From: CAG-533 sp022779465
GTDB taxonomy: Bacteria > Bacillota_I > Bacilli_A > RF39 > UBA660
Reading direction: 5' to 3'
Assembly: GCA_022779465.1 (NCBI GenBank)
Contig: JALFTB010000008.1
Span: forward strand, 1-64,000
Length of the DNA stretch: 64,000 nucleotides
A model generated the notes under the pieces. The model was not told where the DNA came from, made no database searches, and saw nothing but the letters and a program-made list of their open reading frames with translations. Position 1 is the stretch's first letter, and every line of letters begins with the position of its first letter. The position numbers and the translations under genes are program-made. Shown here piece by piece: positions 24,473 through 34,140 of the stretch.

Positions 24473-25179
24473 TGAAAAATTTAGTAAATAAAATATATAC
24501 AAAAGAAACGATAGCTAGAATCAAAAAGAAAAATAAACAATTTGGAGTTGAACATAACTACGATGTAGATTTAATCTTAGGAAATCACTTAATCATTAGT
24601 ATATTTATTTTTATCATTGCTTTAATAGATACAACCTTACTTAAAAGTATTCTTATCGTTATTGCTTACTTCTTCTTAGCAGAATATTTCTTCTTTGATT
24701 ATCGCTTAGCTAAAAGAAGAAAAAAATTAGAAAAACAATCAACATTTTTCTTTCAAATTTTAAGTTTAACTCTAGAGTCAGGTAATAATTTAAAAAATTC
24801 AATTGATTTAACTTGTAAGAATATGGATAATGAATTAAGTAGAGAATTTAAAAAAGCCATGGATGATATGACCTTAGGCAAAAGCTTAAATGAAAGTTTA
24901 GATGATTTAAAAACTAGAATTCCTAGTGATACTATTAATAATATAATTTTAAATTTAATGGAATCAAATATCTATGGCAATAATATGATTGAATCATTAA
25001 ATAGAGAATTAGATTACATAAGTGATAAAATAATTTTAGAAGCCAAAGGTAAAATAAATAAAATGCCAATTAAAATAAGTGTTGTAAGTGTTTTAATATT
25101 TATTCCCTTATTAATGCTTATTATAATTGGACCACTTATTATTAAAGTAATTGAATCGTTAAATACAGTAAACTTTTAA
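24472..25179 (+). CDS. tadC: TadC-like inner-membrane platform protein
   Basis: The 235 residues hold two central helices, a T2SF domain (LTLESGNNLKNSIDLTCKNM and NLMESNIYGNNMIESL) and a C-terminal helix. It is the second GspF-like half of the Tad platform and starts within the last base of tadB. A strong terminator follows, so the six genes from 20658 form one operon. No prepilin peptidase, CpaB or secretin is present, as expected for a one-membrane envelope apart from the peptidase. Confidence 0.85.
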   Translation: MKNLVNKIYTKETIARIKKKNKQFGVEHNYDVDLILGNHLIISIFIFIIALIDTTLLKSILIVIAYFFLAEYFFFDYRLAKRRKKLEKQSTFFFQILSLTLESGNNLKNSIDLTCKNMDNELSREFKKAMDDMTLGKSLNESLDDLKTRIPSDTINNIILNLMESNIYGNNMIESLNRELDYISDKIILEAKGKINKMPIKISVVSVLIFIPLLMLIIIGPLIIKVIESLNTVNF

Positions 25180-25207
25180 AACACATATTTAAATATGTGT
25201 TTTTTTA
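25179..25207 (+). terminator. terminator of the Tad operon
   Basis: The 24-nt perfect palindrome aaacacatattt/aaatatgtgttt is followed by T. It begins at the tadC stop. Confidence 0.85.
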
Positions 25208-25216
25208 TGATAAAAT
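25208..25216 (+). promoter_or_regulatory. extended -10 element for ftsW
   Basis: TGaTAAAAT lies 21 nt before the GTG start. No clear -35 is present because the terminator T run occupies that position. Confidence 0.45.
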
Positions 25217-25236
25217 ATCTTATAGTAGGTGAAAGT

Positions 25237-26388
25237 GTGAAAAAAACATTACAAAAAATGGATAAACCTTTATTTTTTCTTATGGTTGCCTTTACTATCC
25301 TTGGACTAGTAATGATTTTTAGTGCTTCATCAATAACTGCTGTATTATATAACAAAGTAGAGGAGTCTTACTTTTTTAAAAGACAATTATTATTTGTCCT
25401 GGTATCTTGGATTGCTGGCTTTAGTTTCTTTTTAAGATTTCCTACTAAAAAATATAAAGTTTTAGCACCTCTTGCTATGATCGGAATAGTCCTAATTATC
25501 TTTTTACTTATTCCTTATGGAGCTATTACTAATAGTGCTAAATCATGGTTTAATCTAGGATTCTTTAGTTTCCAACCATCTGAATTCTTAAAACCAATTA
25601 TGATTGTTTATTTAGCAGTTTATCTAGAAAAAATTATATCCCGTGATGAATTAAATATTACTAAACTAATAACACCATTAATCTTGGTTTTATTAGGTTG
25701 TGGACTTATTGCCATGCAACCAGACTTTGGTACTGCCTTAATTGTTGCTTGTATTGCTGGAATGATATTCTTAGCAATACCTAACACTAATGCTAGTATT
25801 AAAAAAATTAAAATAGCTGGTGTTATCACTGGTCTTGTTTGTTTAATTATCATCTTAACTGGTGACTTTCTTAATAAAGAACAGATGAGTAGATTTGTCT
25901 TTAAAAATCCATGTACAAGATATATAGAAAAAACTGGATACCAAGTATGTAATGGATTTATCGCTATTAATAATGGTGGCTTATTTGGAGTAGGTTTAGG
26001 AAATTCAACCCAAAAATATTTATATTTACCAGAAGCCCATACCGATTTTATCTTTCCAATTATAATTGAAGAATTAGGTGCTGTAGTAGGAGTTATAATC
26101 ATCATTTGTTATGGAATCTTATTAAGTAGACTCATCAAAATAGCCAAGAAATCAAGTACCATTAGAGGTAAATACATAGCCTATGGAACGTTCTGTTATA
26201 TCTTAGTTCATTTACTTATCAATTTCATGGGAGTCTTAGCGTTAATCCCTTTAACCGGAGTACCTGTCCCATTCTTATCATATGGTGGATCATTCTATAT
26301 AAGTTTAATTTGTTTATTATTTGTTTGTGAAAGAGTCGCAATTGAAACCAATAATAATAAAACTAAAGAATTAATAAGGAGTATCTAA
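25237..26388 (+). CDS. ftsW: FtsW/RodA/SpoVE family lipid II polymerase
   Basis: I start at the GTG at 25237 after taggtgaaa (383 residues); the longer frame runs back into the terminator. It has ten predicted membrane segments and the SEDS signatures: FSASS, FNLGFFSFQPSEF, AMQPDFGTA, NNGGLFGVGLGNS-x-QKYLYLPEAHTDFIFPII-x-EELG and GVPVPFLSYGGS. It polymerises glycan strands with a partner class B PBP, for which the 16015 protein is a candidate. It overlaps the next gene by one base. Confidence 0.92.
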   Translation: MKKTLQKMDKPLFFLMVAFTILGLVMIFSASSITAVLYNKVEESYFFKRQLLFVLVSWIAGFSFFLRFPTKKYKVLAPLAMIGIVLIIFLLIPYGAITNSAKSWFNLGFFSFQPSEFLKPIMIVYLAVYLEKIISRDELNITKLITPLILVLLGCGLIAMQPDFGTALIVACIAGMIFLAIPNTNASIKKIKIAGVITGLVCLIIILTGDFLNKEQMSRFVFKNPCTRYIEKTGYQVCNGFIAINNGGLFGVGLGNSTQKYLYLPEAHTDFIFPIIIEELGAVVGVIIIICYGILLSRLIKIAKKSSTIRGKYIAYGTFCYILVHLLINFMGVLALIPLTGVPVPFLSYGGSFYISLICLLFVCERVAIETNNNKTKELIRSI

Positions 26389-27125
26389 TGAATATATTAA
26401 AAAATAATAAAGGTTTAACTGTAACTGAAATAATTATAAGTATTTCTTTAGTATCTATTGTTTTAATATTTTTATTTAATGCTCTTATAACAATCAAGAA
26501 TACTAATGAAAACATTTCTAAAGCATCAACTGAATTAATTAATCAAGCTTTAGTTACTAGAAGTATTCAAAATGATTTTAGAACATATGAATTACAAAAC
26601 GTTTATGCCTGTGATGAAGAAGATGAGATTAAGGCGACTGGAACTAATCGTATATTTCCTAATCCTCCAACAGATATAGATAATTTATATTGCTTAAAAT
26701 TTGATTATAACAGCGAATTAACAAGTGAAAATGTAGGTTATCTTTTATATTATACATATAAATTTAGTGATACTGAAACAATCAATGTCGTTGGTTATAA
26801 AAGAGGATATTATCAAATCATGAGAGAAACCAATATAACTCCTAAATCATCTGAAAAAGCAGGAGAAATATCAAATAATCATTGTTCAGAAGGTGTTCAA
26901 GATGGTGCTCAAGTTGATTCATTCTGCACTTTGACTATAAAATTACCAATCTATGATGAGGATGGTAATAATTATAGTATAAATCTAAGCCATGTTTATC
27001 TAACCACTGGAAGATATAACATGAATGATAATCCAGAAACAATAGCAGCATATTCTCAAATGTTTTTCCCGGAACCAGATTCTGAAAATCATTTTGGTTT
27101 TAAAATTATGCCAGAATTAAAATAA
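26388..27125 (+). CDS. prepilin-like protein (pseudopilin)
   Basis: The 245-residue protein has the class III signal LKNNKG, then LTVTEIIISISLVSIVLIF with Glu at +5. A large extracytoplasmic domain with four Cys follows (CDEEDE, LYCLKF, NNHCSEG, SFCTLT). It resembles large minor pilins of PilW/ComGF type in layout, but no family is certain. It is coupled to ftsW (TAATG) rather than to the Tad operon. Its 3' end overlaps the convergent ylbJ gene by 20 nt. Confidence 0.75.
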   Translation: MNILKNNKGLTVTEIIISISLVSIVLIFLFNALITIKNTNENISKASTELINQALVTRSIQNDFRTYELQNVYACDEEDEIKATGTNRIFPNPPTDIDNLYCLKFDYNSELTSENVGYLLYYTYKFSDTETINVVGYKRGYYQIMRETNITPKSSEKAGEISNNHCSEGVQDGAQVDSFCTLTIKLPIYDEDGNNYSINLSHVYLTTGRYNMNDNPETIAAYSQMFFPEPDSENHFGFKIMPELK

Positions 27126-27969
27126 TTAACATAAATAAAACTAAATGAATTATTCTAGATTTATAATATAAAGAATAATCTAAATTAGCATCTTTTAAGA
27201 TGCTTTTTATCTGCATTAATATTGATAATCCTCCAAAACTCATCATAATAACCGTAAATATAAGTTTATAATAAGAATCAACTTCAAATAAATTAATCAT
27301 GCTTATACCTGAAGTAATCTCAAATATTCCCGTAATTAAAGGATGACTAAAGGGAAGAATAAAAGATAATCCAATAAATAAACAAACACTGCCTAAAATA
27401 AGTAATAAAGTATTAATTGCATTACTTATTGAATTAACTAAATTAAAATTTTTCTTAATATAATTATTAGTACTTATATTAGCTTTATAATTCCTATTTA
27501 AAAGTCCAACAATAATATTACATATAAGATTGCCAATAAGTATAAATAATTGTTCATTAAGCTTTAAATATGGTGTAATAGCTATAATAAGTAAAGGATT
27601 ATAAAGCAAACTCATAGATAATATCTTAATTGCTTCATCCTTATTAATAACTTTACTATTAATTAAATCATTAATATATTTAGCGTTACTAGGACACCCA
27701 CTAAACATACTCATAATAAAAACATATGATCCATAAGAACTAACCTTAAAAAGTCTCCTAAATAAATTACCAAATATCTTATTAATATAATAAATAAGAT
27801 CAGAACTTAAAATAAAATCACTAATAATTAAAATCGGAAATATTGAAGGAAATAAAGAATTATTCCAAATATTAATTCCTCTAATAATACCTTCAAAAGC
27901 CATATCTCTATTTACGTAAAATAAAATTAATATTATTAAAATAAAAACTATTCTTATAAGTTTCTTCAT
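27106..27969 (-). CDS. ylbJ: YlbJ-like sporulation integral membrane protein
   Basis: This 287-residue polytopic protein has the family features: SLFPSIFPILIISDFIL near residue 40, FSGCPSNAKYINDL near residue 92, and NPLLIIAITPYL. The start at 27969 has GGTGAA as its ribosome site. In Bacillus YlbJ is made in the mother cell under sigma-E and is needed for heat-resistant spores. It is divergent from the ylbL gene, with only 31 nt between the starts. Confidence 0.85.
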   Translation of the reverse strand: MKKLIRIVFILIILILFYVNRDMAFEGIIRGINIWNNSLFPSIFPILIISDFILSSDLIYYINKIFGNLFRRLFKVSSYGSYVFIMSMFSGCPSNAKYINDLINSKVINKDEAIKILSMSLLYNPLLIIAITPYLKLNEQLFILIGNLICNIIVGLLNRNYKANISTNNYIKKNFNLVNSISNAINTLLLILGSVCLFIGLSFILPFSHPLITGIFEITSGISMINLFEVDSYYKLIFTVIMMSFGGLSILMQIKSILKDANLDYSLYYKSRIIHLVLFMLIILILA

Positions 27970-27988
27970 AAATTCACCGTAAACGTGC

Positions 27989-27994
27989 TATAAT
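27989..27994 (+). promoter_or_regulatory. extended -10 for ylbL with leaderless geometry
   Basis: TGcTATAAT has its last base 6 nt before the ATG at 28001. ttcata at 27965-27970 is a fair -35 with an 18-nt spacer. No Shine-Dalgarno fits between them. Confidence 0.65.
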
Positions 27995-28000
27995 TTAAAT

Positions 28001-29020
28001 ATGAAAACAAAATTAAAAAATATCACAAATTATATAAAAAATTATCTTAAAGAAAATTATTTATCTTTAATCTTTTTAATTCTATTCGCTTGTTTTTGTT
28101 TCTATGATACAGGATATAGTATCTATAAGCCAGGAGGAACTATTAATTCAAGTGAAAGAGTATCTGGTGATAATATTTATGAATCTAAAGGTACCTTTAA
28201 TATGGCATATGTTGGCTATATGAAAGCTAAACTACCATATTATCTACTAGCAAAACTAATACCTAGCTGGGAACTTGTTAAAAATGATAATTTAACCATA
28301 AGTGATAATGAAACGTTAAACGATATGATAATCAGAGATCATCTTGAATATCAAAATGCTATCTCTAATGCCACTAAAGTAGCTTTTGATTATGCTAAAA
28401 TTGATTATCAAATAACTAAAACAACTAGCTATGTTTATTATAAAAATCCTTCAAGTAAATCGAATATTAAAGTAGGTGATAAACTTATTTCTTATGATAA
28501 TCTTAAAATTACTACTTTAAGTGAATTAAAAAAATACATTAATACTAAACGTGCTGGTGATACCATTCATATTAAATATCTAGAAGATGAACAAGAAAAA
28601 GAAGAAAATACGGAAATATATGAAGAACAAAATTCTAAATTTATAGGTTTAGCTTTTATTAATATTAATGATTATTCATCAAAATATAATATCAAAATTA
28701 AATCAAAAGAAAGTGAATCAGGCCCAAGTGGAGGATTAATAACTGCCTTAGCAATCTATGACTCTATAATCAAAGAAGATATTACTAAAGGTAAAAAAAT
28801 AGTTGGTACTGGTACTATCTCCGAAGATGGCAAAGTTGGTGAAATCGGCTCTGTATCATACAAAATAGCATCAGCCGCTAAAGATAAAGCTGATATCTTT
28901 CTATGTCCAAAAGAAAATTATGAAGAAGCCAAAGAATATGCTAAAAAGCATAATTTAAAAATTAAAATTAAAGCTGTTTCTACCTTTGAAGAAGCAATTA
29001 ACTATCTAAAAACTATTTAA
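28001..29020 (+). CDS. ylbL: YlbL-like membrane-anchored PDZ/Lon-type serine protease
   Basis: The 339 residues comprise an N-terminal membrane helix, a PDZ domain (about 155-200, SNIKVGDKLISYDNLKI) and a C-terminal S16 (Lon-type) domain. The catalytic Ser lies in ESGPSGGLITAL, and the Lys in the GEIGSVSYKIASA region. In Bacillus YlbL degrades the SOS division inhibitor YneA with CtpA. Transcription appears leaderless. The terminator begins within the last codons. Confidence 0.88.
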   Translation: MKTKLKNITNYIKNYLKENYLSLIFLILFACFCFYDTGYSIYKPGGTINSSERVSGDNIYESKGTFNMAYVGYMKAKLPYYLLAKLIPSWELVKNDNLTISDNETLNDMIIRDHLEYQNAISNATKVAFDYAKIDYQITKTTSYVYYKNPSSKSNIKVGDKLISYDNLKITTLSELKKYINTKRAGDTIHIKYLEDEQEKEENTEIYEEQNSKFIGLAFININDYSSKYNIKIKSKESESGPSGGLITALAIYDSIIKEDITKGKKIVGTGTISEDGKVGEIGSVSYKIASAAKDKADIFLCPKENYEEAKEYAKKHNLKIKIKAVSTFEEAINYLKTI

Positions 29021-29037
29021 AAAATAAATAGTTTTTT
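29009..29037 (+). terminator. terminator overlapping the ylbL stop
   Basis: The stem aaactattta/taaatagttt is followed by T. Confidence 0.8.
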
Positions 29038-29071
29038 ATTTAAAAAATACTCGATTTTAAAAAACGTATGC

Positions 29072-29077
29072 TATAAT
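29072..29077 (+). promoter_or_regulatory. extended -10 for mutS
   Basis: TGcTATAAT lies 19 nt before the GTG start. The -35 is poor. Confidence 0.55.
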
Positions 29078-29096
29078 AAAATGCAGGTGAATTAAA

Positions 29097-31622
29097 GTGA
29101 AGAGAAGCGAAGTAAATTATGATGATTTAAGTCCAATGATGAAACAATATATGGACATTAAAAAAGAACATGAAGATGAACTATTATTTTATCGTATTGG
29201 TGATTTTTATGAATTGTTTTTTGAAGATGGAATAACAGCTTCTCATGAATTAGAACTAACACTAACTGGTAAAAATGCTGGTTTAAAAGAAAGAGTTCCA
29301 ATGTGTGGAGTTCCTCATCATGCCGTTAAATCATATCTAGAAAAAGCTATTTCTAAAGGTTTTAAAGTTGCAATCTGTGAACAAGTCGAAGACCCTAAAA
29401 AAGCTAAGGGAATGGTTAAAAGAGAAGTAATAAATGTTGTATCTAAAGGAACCCTTGTAGATTTAGATTATCTTAATTCATATGAAAATAACTATTTAGG
29501 AAGTATTCTAGATTTATCATATGCTTATCTACTAACATATGCAGATATTTCTACAGGCGATATTTATAGTGAATTCATTTCCTATGATGATACCAGTTTA
29601 TTAAATCGTATCCTAAAACTAAACCTAAAAGAAATAATTATCAAATCAGACTTTAACATTAAATTAATCAATATCTTTAAAAATACTTATGGTATAAACA
29701 TAACTTATAATGATAACTTCTATGAAGAAGAACTAAAATTTATAAAAGACTTAAAAGATGAACGTATTATTCAAGGTGTTAAACATCTAATGTATTATCT
29801 TATTGTTAAAGAATTAAAAGATATTTCTCATTTTAGTAAAGTATCTGTTATAGATAATAACAATTATTTAAATTTAGATATTCATAGTGTTCGTAATTTA
29901 GAATTATTTGAAACTTTAAGACTTAAAGAAAGACAATATAGTTTAATCTGGTTATTAGATAAATGTAAAACTTCAATGGGCTCACGAACCCTTAAAAATT
30001 GGTTATCATCACCATTAAAAGATGAACAAAGAATTAATCAAAGATTAGATATTATTGAAAAATTAAATAATGAATTTATCTTAAGAAGTGATTTACTTAA
30101 AAGTTTATATGAAGTTTATGATTTAGAAAGATTATGTGGTAAAGTAACATGTGGTAACTTTAATGCTAGAGACGCTCTACAAATTAAAAAATCATTAAGC
30201 GTTTTACCAGAACTATCATCAATTATTTCTAAATTAGGTATTAATATTAAAATAAATACTCATGAAGAACTTTATAATTTACTTGAAAAAAGTATTTATG
30301 AAGAACCACCAATTACCTTAAAAGAAGGATATCTAATTAAAGAAGGATATAACTCTGAATTAGATGAATTAAAAAAAATTAGATCAGGTGGTAAAGATTT
30401 TATTGCTGGTTTAGAACAAGAAGAAAGAGAAAGAACTGGCATTCAAAACTTAAAAGTAGGGTATAATAAAGTCTTTGGTTATTATATTGAAATTAGTAAA
30501 GGTCAAGCTACTAAAGTAAAAGAAGAATTTGGTTGGGAAAGAAAACAAACACTTGCTAATGGAGAAAGATTTATAAGTCCAATCTTAAAAGAAAAAGAAG
30601 CTTTAGTCTTAAATGCTGAAGAAAGAATTATTGAGTTGGAATATAACTTATTTAATGAAATTAAACAAACAATTAAAGATAATGTTTTATTATTAAAAGA
30701 AACATCTTCAAATATTGGTATTATAGATGCTTTAGCGTCTTTAAGTGTTGTTAGTGAAAAAGAAAAATTAGTAAGACCAACCTTTAATCATAATCACCTA
30801 ATTGATATCAAAGATGGTTTCCATCCAGTTATTAATATTGTTAATAATGGTTCATATGTTAAAAATGATTGTTATATGGATGATAAAACTAATACCCTTT
30901 TAATTACTGGTCCCAACATGAGTGGTAAATCAACTTATATGCGACAATTAGCTATCATTATTATAATGGCTCAAATGGGTTCATTTGTTCCTGCCTCATC
31001 TGCTAATCTTCCGATATTTGATGCCATCTACACTAGAATTGGAGCATCAGATGATTTAGTTAGTGGTGAATCAACCTTTATGGTCGAAATGTTAGAAGCC
31101 AAAAATGCTATTTGTTCATCAACCGAAAACTCACTTATCTTATTTGATGAGTTAGGAAGAGGTACAGCAACATACGATGGTATGAGTTTAGCTGAAGCAA
31201 TTTTAGAATATGTAACTACTAAAATAAAATGTAAAACCTTATTTAGTACCCATTATCATGAATTAACTAGTCTAGAAAATAAATACTCAACTATTAAAAA
31301 TATTCATGTTAGTGCCACTGAAGATAATGGAAAATTAATCTTCTTGCATAAAATAAAAGATGGAGCCGTAGACAAAAGTTATGGTGTTCATGTAGCTGCT
31401 TTAGCCAATATGCCAGAAGAAATCATAAAAAATGCAGAAAATATTCTAAAAGTCTATGAATCTGACGCAAAAAATGTTACAATATCAAACCAGTTGTCAT
31501 TTGATTTTACTGAAGAAAAGAAAGATGAATTAAGAGAAAAACTAAAAGAAGTAGATCCATTAAATACAACCCCAATGGTCGCTTTAAAAATACTTTTTGA
31601 ATTAAAACAAATTGATAAATAA
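29097..31622 (+). CDS. mutS: DNA mismatch repair protein MutS
   Basis: The 841 residues start at a GTG behind caggtga. The N-terminal mismatch-recognition domain has GDFYELFFEDG (the Phe-x-Glu wedge). Connector, lever and clamp domains follow, then the ABC-type ATPase with Walker A GPNMSGKSTYMRQ, Walker B LILFDELGRGT and the signature region ESTFMVEM. It recognises mispairs and recruits MutL. Unlike the usual arrangement, mutL does not follow; a protein of unknown function does, only 15 nt downstream. Confidence 0.97.
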   Translation: MKRSEVNYDDLSPMMKQYMDIKKEHEDELLFYRIGDFYELFFEDGITASHELELTLTGKNAGLKERVPMCGVPHHAVKSYLEKAISKGFKVAICEQVEDPKKAKGMVKREVINVVSKGTLVDLDYLNSYENNYLGSILDLSYAYLLTYADISTGDIYSEFISYDDTSLLNRILKLNLKEIIIKSDFNIKLINIFKNTYGINITYNDNFYEEELKFIKDLKDERIIQGVKHLMYYLIVKELKDISHFSKVSVIDNNNYLNLDIHSVRNLELFETLRLKERQYSLIWLLDKCKTSMGSRTLKNWLSSPLKDEQRINQRLDIIEKLNNEFILRSDLLKSLYEVYDLERLCGKVTCGNFNARDALQIKKSLSVLPELSSIISKLGINIKINTHEELYNLLEKSIYEEPPITLKEGYLIKEGYNSELDELKKIRSGGKDFIAGLEQEERERTGIQNLKVGYNKVFGYYIEISKGQATKVKEEFGWERKQTLANGERFISPILKEKEALVLNAEERIIELEYNLFNEIKQTIKDNVLLLKETSSNIGIIDALASLSVVSEKEKLVRPTFNHNHLIDIKDGFHPVINIVNNGSYVKNDCYMDDKTNTLLITGPNMSGKSTYMRQLAIIIIMAQMGSFVPASSANLPIFDAIYTRIGASDDLVSGESTFMVEMLEAKNAICSSTENSLILFDELGRGTATYDGMSLAEAILEYVTTKIKCKTLFSTHYHELTSLENKYSTIKNIHVSATEDNGKLIFLHKIKDGAVDKSYGVHVAALANMPEEIIKNAENILKVYESDAKNVTISNQLSFDFTEEKKDELREKLKEVDPLNTTPMVALKILFELKQIDK

Positions 31623-31637
31623 AAAAGGAGTGATAAT

Positions 31638-33683
31638 ATGTTTAGTATTTTTCGTAAAGAAGACGATATTCAAAATAAATGTTATAAATTAAATAGTTTA
31701 TTAGACTCAATTAAATCTTCAAATAATCCTAGTTATAGTACCCAAAAAAACTTAACAGAAAATACTCTTTTATTATTAGATCAAACACCTTCTTCTAACT
31801 GGAATGAAATAGAAGCATACTTAAATGTAGATGTTTTAACTTCTTCTTTAAAATATTTAAACAATAAAGAAGATATTACTAAAAAGAAATACATTATCTA
31901 TCAAATGATTAGATCATTTTCTAAAGATTACTTATTAGATATCTTCACAGAAACTTATCCTTTAGAAGGTATGACATATCGCCAATATGTTCATTATATT
32001 ATCTATTATAAACCCGAGTTTCTTCCTACATTTTTAATTGAAGTAGTAAGAATGGAACCAGAGATGATCGTTAAAGTTTTAAATACTCAATTACGTGCTC
32101 CTGAAGAAACTAGATTATCTATCTATGCTAGCTTATTAAATGATTATATGTACTACATGACAGAAGTTGAAAGTATGTTAGTTAACTACATTATCAGAAC
32201 TATTGAAACTGATGAAACTCTAAAAAATTTAATTAATAAATTATCTAAAGAAAACGCTAATAAAAAATTACTAAATACATTATATGACGTTATTACAAAA
32301 CGCAGATTTGGTCAAAGTGCCTATGCTTTAATTACTAAATATGATGAAATGACTCTAATGAACAATATTAAAGACTTTTATTTTTTTGATTTAATGGATA
32401 TCATCATTGATTATTCTCATCATTATCCAGAAATCTTAATGAAAATCGCTACAAATCCTAACTTTGCTAAATTCTTAAATAATAATGAAATTAAAACTAT
32501 TTTTGAAGAAGAATTACTTCGTATGATGCCTAGTTCAACTAATAAACACCTAATTCAAAATAAAAAAGTCGTTAACTATTCATGGAATGAAGAAGAGTGG
32601 ATTAACTATATTAAAGCTTTAATTAATCATATCTTTATCTTTAAAAATCCTAATATTAAAGATATTGAAAAAATAATAAAAGATTGTTTAAAAAAATATC
32701 CAAGTAATCCAAAATTAATTGAACTAATAAGTGTATTTATTAATAAAGTAAATCCTGAATCAGAAATTGATTTTATCTCAATATTAATTAATTTAAATAA
32801 AATTGAAGAAGCACTTATTCTTCTAAGTAAAATAAATACACCTTCAACTAAAACTATTAATTTCTTAGATACTCATATTACTAACCATAAAATGTTTACT
32901 TTAATTCCTAAACTTACTAAAGTAACTAATAAGGCTGACTTAAAATGTCTTGATATGTTATTAGAAGCTAAGGAAAATAATGATATATATGAAATTATTA
33001 CTGAAGTAATTGAAAATAATTATCCTAAAAAAGAATTACTAATTAAAATAATTAAATCTAATAATCTAATATTTATTAACCGTCTTTTAAATATTCAATA
33101 TATACATATTAATTATTTAATTGAATTAATTATAACTTATGGTAATATTGATACCTTAGAAGCAATTATTAATTCTGATAATAAATATATAACTAAAGAA
33201 GTGATTAGACATTATATCTATATCAATGAACCAAACAAAGTACTTAAATATTATATTTTAGGCGGATTTAAAGATATTAGTATTTTAGTAAAATATTATC
33301 TTGATAATAATAATATCTTTGGACTTAAAGCTTGCCTAGATAACAATTATTTTACTGAAGATGAAAAAGAAATAATAAGAAGAGTCCTTAATAGAATCGG
33401 AATGTCAAATAATACTATTGAAGCAGCACTATCAATTGAAGAGTTCTTGCTAAGTAATTTAGACGAGTTATTAAATGTTGGCTTGGCAGAAATGGTAATT
33501 GAATATAAATTAGATCGTAATAATATCATTCATCAAATGACTCAAAATCCTGAAAAATATCGCTTAGCTGCTAAAATATATTTATCATTTTTAAATGGTA
33601 GTAATGATAATCCAAGTGCATTAGATAGTCTGTACTTCAAAACAATTAACCCTAAACAAAATAAAAAATTGGAATTAAATTAA
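31638..33683 (+). CDS. large helical (alpha-solenoid-like) protein of unknown function
   Basis: This 681-residue soluble protein starts behind aaaaggagtgat, 15 nt after mutS. It is built almost wholly of short amphipathic helices rich in Asn, Ile, Leu and Lys, with degenerate 25-40 residue periodicity in the second half (for example DIYEIITEVIENNYPKKELL, then IFINRLLNIQYIHINYLIEL). This suggests an alpha-solenoid of HEAT or ankyrin-like style. There are no catalytic motifs, signal peptide or membrane helices. I recognise no family. Its place behind mutS, and a terminator right after it, suggest a two-gene operon. Confidence 0.6.
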   Translation: MFSIFRKEDDIQNKCYKLNSLLDSIKSSNNPSYSTQKNLTENTLLLLDQTPSSNWNEIEAYLNVDVLTSSLKYLNNKEDITKKKYIIYQMIRSFSKDYLLDIFTETYPLEGMTYRQYVHYIIYYKPEFLPTFLIEVVRMEPEMIVKVLNTQLRAPEETRLSIYASLLNDYMYYMTEVESMLVNYIIRTIETDETLKNLINKLSKENANKKLLNTLYDVITKRRFGQSAYALITKYDEMTLMNNIKDFYFFDLMDIIIDYSHHYPEILMKIATNPNFAKFLNNNEIKTIFEEELLRMMPSSTNKHLIQNKKVVNYSWNEEEWINYIKALINHIFIFKNPNIKDIEKIIKDCLKKYPSNPKLIELISVFINKVNPESEIDFISILINLNKIEEALILLSKINTPSTKTINFLDTHITNHKMFTLIPKLTKVTNKADLKCLDMLLEAKENNDIYEIITEVIENNYPKKELLIKIIKSNNLIFINRLLNIQYIHINYLIELIITYGNIDTLEAIINSDNKYITKEVIRHYIYINEPNKVLKYYILGGFKDISILVKYYLDNNNIFGLKACLDNNYFTEDEKEIIRRVLNRIGMSNNTIEAALSIEEFLLSNLDELLNVGLAEMVIEYKLDRNNIIHQMTQNPEKYRLAAKIYLSFLNGSNDNPSALDSLYFKTINPKQNKKLELN

Positions 33684-33699
33684 ACTCCAATTTTTTTAT
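33666..33699 (+). terminator. terminator after the mutS unit
   Basis: The arms aaattgga/tccaattt are followed by a T run. The stop codon is in the loop. Confidence 0.75.
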
Positions 33700-33717
33700 T
33701 TTTATTATTATTAAGAT

Positions 33718-33727
33718 ATGATATAAT
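33718..33727 (+). promoter_or_regulatory. extended -10 for nusB
   Basis: TGaTATAAT lies 20 nt before the nusB ATG. The -35 is only a T-rich stretch. Confidence 0.5.
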
Positions 33728-33747
33728 TTAAAAAGGTGAAGCAAGAA

Positions 33748-34140
33748 ATGGCAAATAGAAGTGAATTAAGAGAAAAAATAATGACAATTATTTATCAAAT
33801 TACTTTATATAAAAATAATAAGATGAATTATAACGTTGATGATGTTATTAAAGAAAATATTGAAATAGATAATGAATTTGTTAAAGATATGGTTTATGGT
33901 ATTGTTACTGAATTTGATTCATTAACCGAAATCGCTAATACTTATTTAAAAAACTGGACTATTGATCGTTTAGATTTAACTGGAGCATCTATTCTTAGAA
34001 TGGCAATTTATGAAATTAAATATATGGATACCCCTAAAGTAGTTGTTATTAATGAAGCTATTGAATTAGCTAAAAAATATAGTGATGATAATGTTCGTAA
34101 AATGATTAATGCTTGTCTAGACAGGATAATTAACGAATAA
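33748..34140 (+). CDS. nusB: transcription antitermination factor NusB
   Basis: The ATG at 33748 suits the aaaaggtga ribosome site (130 residues); the upstream GTG lies inside that site. The all-helical fold is recognisable from the signatures FVKDMVYGIV, NWTIDRLDLTGASILRMAIYEIKY and PKVVVINEAIELAKKYSDDN with the R-KMINACLD tail. It acts with NusA, NusE and NusG on rRNA operons. Its stop overlaps the xseA start, as in the nusB-xseAB clusters of Bacillota. Confidence 0.95.
   Translation: MANRSELREKIMTIIYQITLYKNNKMNYNVDDVIKENIEIDNEFVKDMVYGIVTEFDSLTEIANTYLKNWTIDRLDLTGASILRMAIYEIKYMDTPKVVVINEAIELAKKYSDDNVRKMINACLDRIINE

Noticed and set aside
25620..26105. 161-codon minus-strand frame inside ftsW
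   Set aside because: The ftsW reading is unambiguous over the same bases, and the reverse frame has no start signal.
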